NCBI GenBank assembly: GCA_007115705.1
Contig: QXEO01001033.1
Coordinates: 496,001 to 560,000, forward strand
DNA: 64,000 nt
Reading direction: 5' to 3'
From: Dactylis glomerata
Taxonomy: Eukaryota; Streptophyta; Magnoliopsida; Poales; Poaceae
Part shown: piece by piece, positions 23,681-34,103 of the stretch
Position numbering within the stretch: the stretch's first letter is position 1
Layout: each line of letters begins with the position of its first letter
Translations under genes and position numbers: made by a program
The notes under the pieces: model-generated
Databases searched by the model: none
Told to the model about the DNA's origin: nothing
Seen by the model: the letters and a program-made list of their open reading frames with translations, nothing else

Positions 23681-26493
23681 CTTATTGAAAAGACTTCTAC
23701 AACTGATCTTAATGCCTCTTTCAAAAATACTTGATTTCCACCTTTCTGCGTCTAGCTCAAAGGCGTTAAAGAAAAGCACTCTTGGGAGATAACCCATTGT
23801 TTTACTTTCAGTTCTTTTTCTTTTATTTGAGTCTTGGAAGTTATTACTACTGTAATAACCGCTTCTTATCATTTTTATTTCGTTGTTGTGCCAAGAGAAA
23901 CCTCTAATTTGAGTGAGGTAAGATTTGGGGAAGTTGCTGTCCTGAAACAGATTTCGGTGCTGCACCGTAAACATTCGTGAAAATTCTCAGAATATCTTTT
24001 TGACCTGTGATTTCTTGTGCATATGCCCCAGGTTATATCCAAACTTTCATTAGTTTTACACTTTTTGATTTGAGCAATAGAAAACCCTAAAAAAAGACCT
24101 TTGTCAGCTGTTCTGTTTTGACAGATTTCTGCCACTATTTGTGTTTGCCTCTCAATCGCTTTCTTTTTGAGTTCTTTTGATCACAAAACTTTTTGGGAAG
24201 TTGCTACAGTAGTATATGCTTTATATGTGGTGGTTTTGAGTTGAAATCTCAATCAAAAAGGGGTTGATTCATTATTATGCTTACACTAATGTTGCTAATA
24301 GAATTGTGTTGAGTTTTGTATGAAGGAAGTTTTCAAGTGTAGGGATTGGAGAATGATGAGATGAGTTGAAGAATGGACAAAAGCTCAAGCTTGGGGATGC
24401 CCACGCACCCCAAGAAATATCCAAGAGGTACAAGCATCAAAGCTTGGGGATGCCCCCGAGGCACCCCTTCTTCATCGGCAAAAATCAGGTCACCTTTCAA
24501 CACACTATATTTTTATTGCTTCATGCACTATGCGTTTTTCTTGGAGCGTCTTTACTTTAGTTTTCAGTTTTGTTTAGTTTTGTTTTCTGCAATAAATGGT
24601 TGGACCCCAACAAATTTCTTTTGGAGGAGATGTACTTGTTTTCATTTGCCAATAACACTTTGTTTTTCACTCTTATCGTTCAACGAGTGTTCTCTTTTTC
24701 TAGAACTGCGTTTAGCTTTTGTTTTTCGCCTTGATTTTTGTTTAGATCTTCTTTTATCTTTGCATCAAGGTGTATTTTGACCTCTGGTCCAAGTTGGTAT
24801 TCACCAAAAGAGTTGTTTTAAAAAGGTTCGAATGGTGTTGGAAAAGAGAAAAAGTTTCATGCAAAAAGTGGTACAAAAAGGAGCTTGTTTAGACTGCGGC
24901 TTAGGCTTTTGCATGTCGTGCTTGATGTCGTTTTGATAGTATGATTAGTGGTTTTGTTGTAGCATGACTTCTCTCAAATGACTGAGATTGCTTAATGAGC
25001 CTTTGAAAAAATCATGTGTTGTTTTTATTATTTGGAAGCATTAATTTGGTTTTCTCCTTGATGCTTTATTTGGGTTGACTTGGCGCATGCTTACAACATG
25101 TTTGACTCATACAAAGTCGCCATAAGCCTCTATGATCATTTAGTTTTTGACTTTTGATTCCATCTTATGCTTCTCTTAATGATGTTTTGTCGCTATTTTT
25201 TGAAAGGGTAAAATAGTGGGAGAGAGTCCCACTGCAATTTTTATATAAAAAGGGGTTAAGTGTTACACAGTTACATAATTACAAGCAGCTAGCTAGGAGA
25301 AAAGTAAGAAGAATATACAAATTTACAGAGCTATGTGCATAAGCCAGTCTTTGAAAAGATCTAAATGTTTTGTCGCTATGCATGATTATGGTCGTTATTG
25401 CTCTCTTAGTTGGTCACTCCCAGTCTTTTGCTAGCCCTTGTTTTGTACTGAGTATGAGCTCTACTCGTGCATCCAACTCCCAAAAACCAAGTTTGCCATT
25501 GTGTCCACTATAAATTCCTATGTATGGTATTTGCAAGCCATTCCAAGTAAATTTTCATGTGGTACCTTTCAAAAAAACCTTCAAAATACTTCTCATTTTG
25601 TGACACTGTTTTCAGCTCATGGGGACGTAGTGGTCGGATTTGCTATCTTCCATATTGCTAAATTCCAAAAAAAGAGAAAAAGAAAAGAAAAGAAAAAAAG
25701 GCACTCCTCTTATGGTATGTGAATGTTGGTGGGAACCCAATGAAATCCGTTAGCCATGGTTTGTGAATGGAAAAAAGGTGGAGAGGAGTGCCAAGCTTTA
25801 TAAAAGAGCACAAAAGTGCCAATCTCTCTCAAAAACTTGCTTCATTTTTGTATGGAAGATAGTAAGAACCCCATTGCCAGTCGTTGACAAAAACAACCAC
25901 CTCTCAAAACCCAATTTTTATCTCTATGTTTTACAAATGAAAAGCTCTAGCACATGTTTAATCACTGCTTCCCTCTGTGAAGGGCCTTTATTTTACTTTT
26001 ATGTTGAGTCACCACCTTCTACCTTTATGCATCGTCTAAGAGAGCATAGTTGTCATTCTGAGTTTAATGTGCATAGTCCCAAAGTTTATCATTGATTGAT
26101 TCATGATTTTGGTTTCACTTTTTCTTAAATTATTTGTATCTAGTCGCCCTTTTAAACTTGAAGGTGTCCTATGCATTTATGTTTTGCTATTCCATGAAGG
26201 ACAAGTTGAAAACCATTTGTTATGTTTTTCCATATGATTTGAACACACGTTTGACTTTCATTGTTTCATTATTCATGATCTTTCGTTTGTGTTCTTTTTC
26301 ATGTTATAACATGGTTGCTAAGTTTCTTCTATCAAAATTATGTCTTTCATGCCCATGTTTTAAGTTCTTTTGATCCCAGCACTCAATGCTTACATAGATG
26401 ATCAAGATTGTGTTGGTGCATGTCACCTCAAAAATTATTCTTTGTTATCACTTACCTACTCGAGGACGAGCATGAGTTAAGCTTGGGGATGCC
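23681..26493 (+). mobile_element. Non-coding 3' internal region of nested element
   Basis: No gene is seen. It parallels 1-2515 and 28347-30837 except in two places: a 168-bp retroposed insertion at 25197-25364, and a segment of about 470 bp (25490-25960) unlike the corresponding ~820 bp in the other copies. It ends with the polypurine tract AAGCTTGGGGATGCC just before 26494. Confidence 0.8.
25197..25364 (-). mobile_element. Short retroposon (SINE or 5'-truncated LINE), 15-bp target duplication
   Basis: ATGTTTTGTCGCTAT occurs at 25182-25196 and again at 25365-25379; the other copies of this region have it once (near 1030 and 29366). The 168 bp between start with a T run, so read on the minus strand the insertion ends in an A tail. 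A long target duplication plus a tail is the mark of target-primed reverse transcription. I see no tRNA-like promoter boxes, so a truncated LINE 3' end is as likely as a SINE. Confidence 0.85.
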
Positions 26494-27834
26494 TGATACG
26501 TCTCAAACGTATCTATTATTTTTTATGCTCCATGCTTGTTCTTACACCATTTGCTTAGTGTTTTGTTACACATCGTGGCATTTTTATGCATTTTCCGGAA
26601 CTAACCTATTAACAAGATGCCACAGTGCCAGTTTCCTGTTTTCTGTTGTTTTTGTGTTTCAGAAAAGTTACACAGGAAATATTCTCGGAATTGGACGAAA
26701 CAAAAGCCGAACCTCCTAATATTTACCAAAGCTTCCAGAAGTCCGAAGAGGAGATGAAGAGGGGCCAGGGGCCAGCCTCACCACCAGGGGGCGCGGCCCA
26801 GCCCCTGGCCGCACCGCCCTATGGTGAGGCCGCCCTGGTCCACCTCTGACGCTGCCCCTTCGCCTATGAAGACCCCGCCCCCTGACGGGAGAAACCTAAA
26901 TACCCGATCAATTTTCCAGAAACACATCGCGATCCGCTGCCGTCGTCGACCTAAGATCGGGAGGGTCCAGAAGCTCTTTCCGGCACCCTGCCGGAGAGGG
27001 GAATCACCACCGGAGGTCTTCTTCACCGCCATGCTTGCCTCCGGTGCGATGAGTGAGTAGTCTACCTTGGACTATGGGTCCATAGCAATAGCTAGATGAT
27101 TGTCTTCTCCACCATGTGCTTCATTTTTAGATCTTGTGAGCTGCCCTACATGATCGAGATCATCTTCATGTAATTCTACATGTTGTGTTTGTTGGGATCC
27201 GATGAATATTGTTGTTATGTTAAGTTGATGTGCTGAATATTATATTATTTTATCTCTATGTTGTTTATGATCTTGCATGCTCTCCATTGTTAGTAGCTAT
27301 CTTGGCCAAGTAGATACTAGTGACTCCAAGAGGGGGTATTTATGCTCGATAGTTGGGTTCATGCCTCTATTTAATCTGGGGGAGTGACAGAAACCTCTAA
27401 TGTTGTAGATGTGTTGTTGCCACTAGGGAGAAAACAACATTCTTGTGTCCAAGGACATTCGTTTTGTTTACATTACACACTTTGCTTGATGCAGTTATCT
27501 GTTGTTCGCAACTTAATACTCGAGGGGTGTTCAGACGATATCCCTTCGAGTGGATTATTAGTGATAGATGCAGTTGGATGGCGGTCTATGTATTTTCTTG
27601 TAATGCCCAGAGGAAATCTCATAGTGATCCTCGTGACATATGCATGTTATATTTATTCTATCAATTGCCCAACTGTAATTTGTTTACCCAGCATGTTGTT
27701 ATTTATCTTATGGAGAGACACCGCTAGTGAACTGTGGACCCCGATCCAATTTCCTTTACATTGCTATTACTGTTTACTTTTACTCGCACTGTTTACTTTC
27801 TTGCATACTACTATTGCTTTCCACTCGGTACGCT
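26494..27834 (+). repeat. 3' LTR of nested element, last ~300 bp deleted
   Basis: 1341 bp follow the LTR from TGATACGTCTC to CGGTACGCTCA, then switch to internal sequence. The expected TATA box reads TATGAA (about 26873), unlike the 5' LTR. Confidence 0.9.
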
Positions 27835-30800
27835 CAAAAACTCATTTGGATACAATACAATGCCTTGTTGAAAAGACTTCTGCAATTGATCTTAATGCTT
27901 CATTTAAAAATACTTGATTTCCACTTTCTGCGCCTAGCTCAAAGGCATTAAAGAAAAGCACTCTTGGGAGATAACTCAATGTTTTATTTTCAGTACTTTT
28001 TCTTTTTGTTGAGTCTTGGAAGTTATTACTAATGTAATGACCTCTTCTTATCATTTTTATTTCATTTTTGTGCCAAGAAGAACCTCTAATTTGAGGAAGG
28101 TAAGATTTGGGGAAGTTGCTGTCCTGAAACAGATTTCTGCGCTGCACCGTAAACATTCGTGAAAATTCTCAGAATATCTTTTTGATCTACGATTTCTTGT
28201 GCGCATGCACCAGGTTATTTCCAAACTTCTACTAGCTTTGCACTTTTCGATTTGAGCAACAGAAACTCCTCCAAAAAATCGATCTTTGTCAGCTGTTCTG
28301 TTTTGACAGATTTCTGCAACTATTTGTGTTCGCCTCTCGATCGCTTTCTTTTTTAGTTCTTTTGATCACGGAACTTTTGAGGAAGTTGCTACAGTAGCCT
28401 ATGCTTTAATGGATGGTATATTTGAGTTTTAAACTGAACCAAAAGAGTAGATTTACTATCATGCTTATACTAATGTTGCTAATAGAATTGTGTAAGGTTT
28501 TGTATGAAGTAAGTTTTCAAGTGTAGGGAAAGGAGAGTGATGAAATAAGATGAAGTATGGACAAAAGCTCAAGCTTGGGGATGCCCATGTCACCCCAAGA
28601 AATATCCAAGAGGTACAAGCGTCAAAGCTTGGGGATGCCCCGAGGCACCCCTTCTTCATCGGCAAAAATCAGGTCACCTTTCAAGACACTATATTTTTAT
28701 TGCTTCGTATACTATGCGTTTTTCTTGGAGCATCTTTACTTTCGCTTTCAGTTTTGTTTTCTTTTGTTTGCTGCAATAAATGGTTGGACCCCAACAAATT
28801 TATTTTGGAGAAGACACACTCCATTTTTCATTGCCAAGAACACTCTAGTTTTCACTCTTATCGTTTAACGAGTGTTCTCTTTTTCTAGTACTGCGTTTAG
28901 CTTTCGTTTTTCGCCTTGATTTTTGTTCAGATCTTATTATATCTTTGTATCAAGGTTTATTTATACCACTGGTTTATATTGGTTTTCATCTCAAAAGAGT
29001 TGTTTCAAAAAAGGTTTGTATGGTGTTGGAAAAGAGAAAAAGTTTTATGCCTATAGTGGTACAAATGGGAGCTTGTTTAGACTGTGGCCTAGACTTTTGC
29101 ATGTCATAATTGATGTTATTTTGATAGTATGCTTAGTAGTTTTTTCTATAGCATGACTTGTCGCAAATTACTGAGATTGCTTAATGTGAATCATCCATTG
29201 TTTTTATTATATGGGAGCATATTATTGTGGTTTTCTCCTTTGATGCTTTATTTGGGTTGACTTGGCGCATGTTTACAACATGTCTGACTTTAACAAGTCA
29301 CCATAAACCTCTATGATCATTTGGTTTTTGACTTGTGATACCACTTTATGCTTTGGTTAATGATGTTTTGTCGCTATGCATGATTATGGTTGTTATTGCT
29401 CTCTTAGTTGGTCGCTCCCAATCTTTTGCTAGCCTTCATTTTGTATTGAGAGGGAATACTTCTCGCACATCCAACTCGCAAAAACCAAGTTTTCTAATGT
29501 GTCCACCATACATACCTATTAGAAATTTGCTATTCCAAGTACATTCGACTTGCTTTTATCTATCCGTCAAATTAAACTTTTTGTGTTATGTGAAAATTAG
29601 TTAGTAAAGCTCTCACGAACCCGACGACACACTTTACTTTCTTGCTTTTAATAATTTTGACCATTGTGGCTCTCTTATGTTGATGTTATTCTTGCAAGTT
29701 GTAAGTTGGAGATTAGCCCAACCATGCCGTCATGGGGCAAGCTTTCAACATTGCACTTTCTCTCATTTAGTTGATATCGTGATCTTTTGTTTATGGATAC
29801 CTGCGATGTGAAATAAGTTGGAAACTTGTGAGCTCATGGAGTTTGTATATGTGTTAGAGAAATGCCTGGGCCACTAATCTAAGCCATGCATCATTCATGG
29901 TGGAAATTTACAGCATACCCATAGTGGACATTCGATGACGCATCTCACAATAAAAAGCTATACCAATGGTAAATAAAAGAGATGCCGAGGTATTCATTAT
30001 CTGTTTGTCTTGTCATTTTGATGTGGGCTTGTTCCATGTCATCGGGCAAGAGGTGCCCCATTGGCGTTCTCGATGATACATGTATGCTTACAATGACAAG
30101 AACTTGCTTGGGACCTAAGTCGAGTAGCATGAGGTTTGGGTATTCGTACTTCACGGGACATGAGATTTTCAACTTATGATTTGTTAAGCATATGCTTCAT
30201 AATTGTACTCGTATTAACCTTAACCACTCAAGATGCCTATGATGGGGGCAATGAGAGCTCAAAGCTAGTAAGTATCATAATTTTTGGAGGTTTATAAAAC
30301 TTGCAATCACTGCTTCCCTCTGTGAAGGGCCTTTTTCTTTTCTTTTTTGTTGAGTCTCCACCTTCTACCTTTATGCACCGTCTAAGAGAGCATAATTATT
30401 CTGAGTTTAATGTGCATAGTCCCAAAATTTATTATTGATTGATTCATGATTATGGTTTTGCTTGTTCTGCAATTATTTGTATCTAGTCGCCCTCTTAAAC
30501 TTGAAGATGTCCTATGCATTTATATTTTGCTACTCCATGAAGGACAAGCTAAAAACTACTTTGCTATGTTTTTCTATATGGTTGAAACACACACTTGACT
30601 TTCAATGCTTCATTACTCATGATCTTTTGTTTGTGTTACTCTTCATGTTATAACATGGTTGCTAAGTTTTATTGTCAAGATTATGTCTCTTATGCCCATG
30701 TTTTAAGTACTTTGATCTCAGCACTCAATGCTTTACATCGTTGATCAAGATTGTGATGGTGCATGTCACCTCAAAAATTATTGTTTTATTATCACTTACC

Positions 30801-30837
30801 TACTCGAGGACGAGCAGGAGTTAAGCTTGGGGATGCT
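27835..30837 (+). mobile_element. 3' internal region of the outer element
   Basis: This starts inside the tail of the unrecognised ORF (the last ~26 codons, ending TGA near 27917) and continues as non-coding DNA of the same type as 1-2515. It ends with AAGCTTGGGGATGCT before the LTR at 30838. No other gene is seen. Confidence 0.82.
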
Positions 30838-31472
30838 TGATACGTCTCAAACGTATCTATAATTTTTGATGCTCCATGCTTGTTTATACACCATTTGCTT
30901 TGTGTTTTGTTACACATCGTGGCATTTTTATGCATTTTCTAGAACTAACCTATTAACGAGATGCCACAGTGCCAGTTCCCTGTTTTCTGCTGTTTTTGTG
31001 TTTCAGAAAAGCTACATAGAAAATATTCTCGGAATTGGATGAAACAAAAGCCGAAGTTCCTATTTTTCCCGACACGAGACGGAGTCCAAAGCAGAGATGG
31101 AGGGGGACCAGGGGCCAGGCGCACCATAGGGTGGCACGGCCCAGCCCCTGGCCGCGCCACTAGGTGGTGTGGCCCCTGGCCCACCTCCTAATGCCGCCCT
31201 TCCGCCTATATATTCTCCTCGTTGAGGAAAACCTAAAGCCCCGATCAATTTCCACGAAACATACTGCAAGTCGCCACCGTCATCGATGCGACAACGGGAG
31301 GGTCCAGAAGCTCTTCCCGGCATCCTCCTGGAGAGGGGAATCACCGCCAGACGCCTTCTTCATCACCATGCCTGCCTCCGGAGTGATGTGTGAGTAGTCT
31401 ACCTTGGACTACGGGTCCATAGCAGTAGCTAGATGGATGTCATCTCCTCCATGTGCTTCATGTTTAGATCTT
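30838..31472 (+). repeat. 3' LTR of outer element, first part
   Basis: TGATACGTCTC at 30838 to TTTAGATCTT at 31472. It matches 20443-21075 including private variants and the TATATAT box (31207-31213). The LTR resumes at about 33109 with CTGCCTATCATGATC. Confidence 0.85.
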
Positions 31473-33094
31473 GCTCCATGCTTATTTTTACACCATTTTC
31501 CTAATGTTTCGTTACACTTCGTGGCACTTTTATGCATTTTCCGAAACTAACCTATTAACAAGTTGCCACAGTGCCAGTTCTCTGTTTTCTGCTGTTTTTG
31601 TGTTTCAGAAGTGATACACAGGAAATATTCTCGGAATTGGACGAAACAAGTTCCTGAAGTCTTATTTTACCCGGAAGCTTCCAGAGATCGGAAGGAGAGT
31701 AGGAGGGAGGCCACCAGGGCCCCACACACAGGGCTGGCGCGGCTAGGGCCTGGGCCGCACCACCCTGGCGTGAGGGCACCTGGCCCCTCCTCTAGCATTG
31801 CCCTTTCGCCTATAAAGACCCCCCGACGGAAAAAACCTAAGTACCCGATCACTTTTCTAGAACACATCGCGATCCACCGCCGCCGTCGACCCGAAGATCA
31901 GGAGGGTCCAGAAGCTCTTCCCGGCACCCTGCCGGAGAGGGGAATCGCCACCGGAGGTCTTCTTCATCGCCATGCTTGCCTCCGGAGCGATGAGTGAGTA
32001 GTCTACCTTGGACTATGGGTCCATAGCAGTAGCTAGATGGTTGTCTTCTCCACCATGTGCTTCATGTTTAGATCTCATGAGCTGCCCTACATGATTGAGA
32101 TCACCGTTATGTAATTCTACATGATTGGTTTGTTGGGATCCGATGAATATTGGTGTTTATGATTGAGTTGCTGTACTGAATATTATCTTATGTTATCTCT
32201 ATATTGTTTACGATCTTGCATGCTCTCCGTTGTTAGTAGCTATCTTGGCTGAGTAGTTGCTAGTGACTCCAAGAGGGGGTATTTATGCTCGATAGTGGGT
32301 TCATGCCTCTATTTAACCTGGGGGAGTGACAGAAACCTCTAAGGTTGTAGATGTGTTGTTGCTACTAGGGAGAAAACAACATTCATATGCTCAAGGGCAT
32401 ATGCTTTGTTTACATTACACACTTTGCTTAATGCAATTATCCGTTGTTCGCAACTTAATACTCATGGGGTGTTCGGACGATATCCCCGTCAGTGGATTAT
32501 TAGTCATAGATGCAGTTGGATGGCGGTCTATGTATTTTGTTGTAATGCCCAGAGTAAATCTCATAGTGATCTTCTTGACATATCACGTTTATCTTTATTC
32601 TATCAATTGCCCAACTGTAATTTGTTTACCCAGCATGTGTTATTTATCTTATGGAGAGACACCACTAGTGAACTATGGACCCCGTTCCTATTTCCATCAT
32701 ATTGCTATCACCTGTTTACTTTACTCGCACTATTTACTTTACTCGCATACTCTATTGTTTTCCACTCGATACGCTCATAATCTTTGTTTCAAGCAAACCG
32801 GTGAGATTGACAACCTCATCACAAGTTGGGAACGAAGTACTTGGTTGTGTAGTGTGCAGGTTCCGCGTTGCAGCTAGCAAACAAAGCATGGACGAGGCGC
32901 CATATACAAGTTGTCCGAAGCTGTCGCAAGCTAGCAAGCATCACCTTCAGTCATTTGTCTCTCCTCTCCAAGAACGATTAAACATTGGTTTCTTAACTGA
33001 GGGAAAACTAGCTGCTATACTCATCATACCTTCCTCTTGGGGTTCCCAACGGGCTGGTTATTCACCACGCACAAGGACCGTCTGCTACGCGTCA
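31473..33094 (+). repeat. Nested LTR lacking its first ~30 bases
   Basis: A near-complete LTR of the subfamily seen at 12249-13887 starts at GCTCCATGC, so the first ~30 bases including TGATACG are missing, and ends CTACGCGTCA. Fourteen bases of unclear origin (33095-33108) follow before the host LTR resumes. There is no target duplication, so this is either a damaged solo LTR or an ectopic recombination product. Confidence 0.75.
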
Positions 33095-33108
33095 ACTTGG
33101 CACCAGCA

Positions 33109-34098
33109 CTGCCTATCATGATCAAGATCATCATTGTGTAATTCTACATGTTGTGTTTGTTGGGATCCGATGAATATTGATACTTTGTCAAGTTGATTTA
33201 TTGATTTATCATCTCTATGTTATCTCTATGTTGTTTATGATCTTGCATGCTCTCCGTTGCTAGTAGATATTTTGGCCGAGTAGATGTTAGTGACTCCAAG
33301 AGGGAGTATTTATGCTCGATAGTGGGTTCATGCCTCTAGTAATATGGGGGAGTGACAGAAACCTCTAAGGTTGTAGATGTGCTGTTGCTAATAGGGAGAA
33401 AACAACAATCTTGTGTTCAAGGACATTTGTATTGTTTACATTACACACTTTGCTGAAGGTGGTAATCTGTTGCTTGCAACTTAATACCCAATGGTTGCTC
33501 GGATGACATCTGGCGGGTGGATTATTAGTCATAGATGCAGTTAGATTACGGTCTATGTATTATGTTGTAATGCCCAAGTGAATCTCATACTAATCCTCAT
33601 GATATTTGTATGCTTTCTTTATTCTATCAATTGCCCAACTATAATTTGTTTACCCAGCATGTTATTTATCTTATGGAGAGACACCACTAGTGAACTGTGG
33701 ACCCCAGTCCATTCTTTTACATTGTTATTACCGTTTACCATTTACCCGCTTTATTTACATTCTTGCAAACTACTATCTTTTACCACTCGATACGCTTAAT
33801 CCTTTGTATACAGTAAACCAGTGAGATTGACAACCTCACTGTAAGTTGGGGCAAAGTACTTGGTTGTGTTGTGTGCAGGTTCCACGTTGCTGCTGGTGCA
33901 AAGCTACGCCCTGGACGAGGCGCCACATATAAATTGTCCAGAGCTGTCGCGAAGCTAGCAAGCGTCAACTTTCGGAAGTTGGTTCTTTCTCCTACTGGTT
34001 CGATAAACCTTGGTTTCATACTGAGGGAAGACTTGCTGCTGTGCTCATCATACCTTCCTCTTGGGGTTCCCAACTGGGCGGTCATCTACACGCCATCA
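33109..34098 (+). repeat. 3' LTR of outer element, second part
   Basis: The host LTR resumes and runs to CGCCATCA at 34098, followed by GCCGG. The segment near 33340 contains the exact site (GTGAC) at which the partner LTR was hit by the nested element. Confidence 0.87.
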
Positions 34099-34103
34099 GC
34101 CGG

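Larger units (their letters stand above)
21321..27834 (+). mobile_element. Nested Sabrina-like element carrying an unrelated ORF, 3' end deleted
   Basis: The 5' LTR (21321-22961), primer site, leader, one ORF, long non-coding region and 3' LTR (26494-27834) are in order. The 3' LTR is cut about 300 bp before its end and fused to internal sequence of the outer element, so no target duplication can be checked; the left flank is GTGAC. No gag, protease or pol is seen. The two LTRs are close in sequence, so it is younger than its host element. Confidence 0.9.
20443..34098 (+). mobile_element. Sabrina-like element with two nested insertions, target duplication GCCGG
   Basis: The outer element starts TGATACGTCTC at 20443 and ends CGCCATCA at 34098. 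GCCGG precedes and follows it (20438-20442, 34099-34103). Its 5' LTR survives only to 21320, where a sister element is inserted. The rest of that LTR and the 5' internal part are lost in a deletion at 27834/27835. Its 3' internal region is 27835-30837 and its 3' LTR is 30838-31472 plus 33109-34098, split by another LTR. Both outer LTR pieces share private variants (GACACGAGACGGAGTCC, TATATAT box), which confirms that they are a pair. Confidence 0.9.

Noticed and set aside
2516..34098. CRISPR-like direct repeats
   Set aside because: The repeats are whole or partial LTRs of 0.5-1.65 kb in a plant genome, not short regularly spaced repeats.
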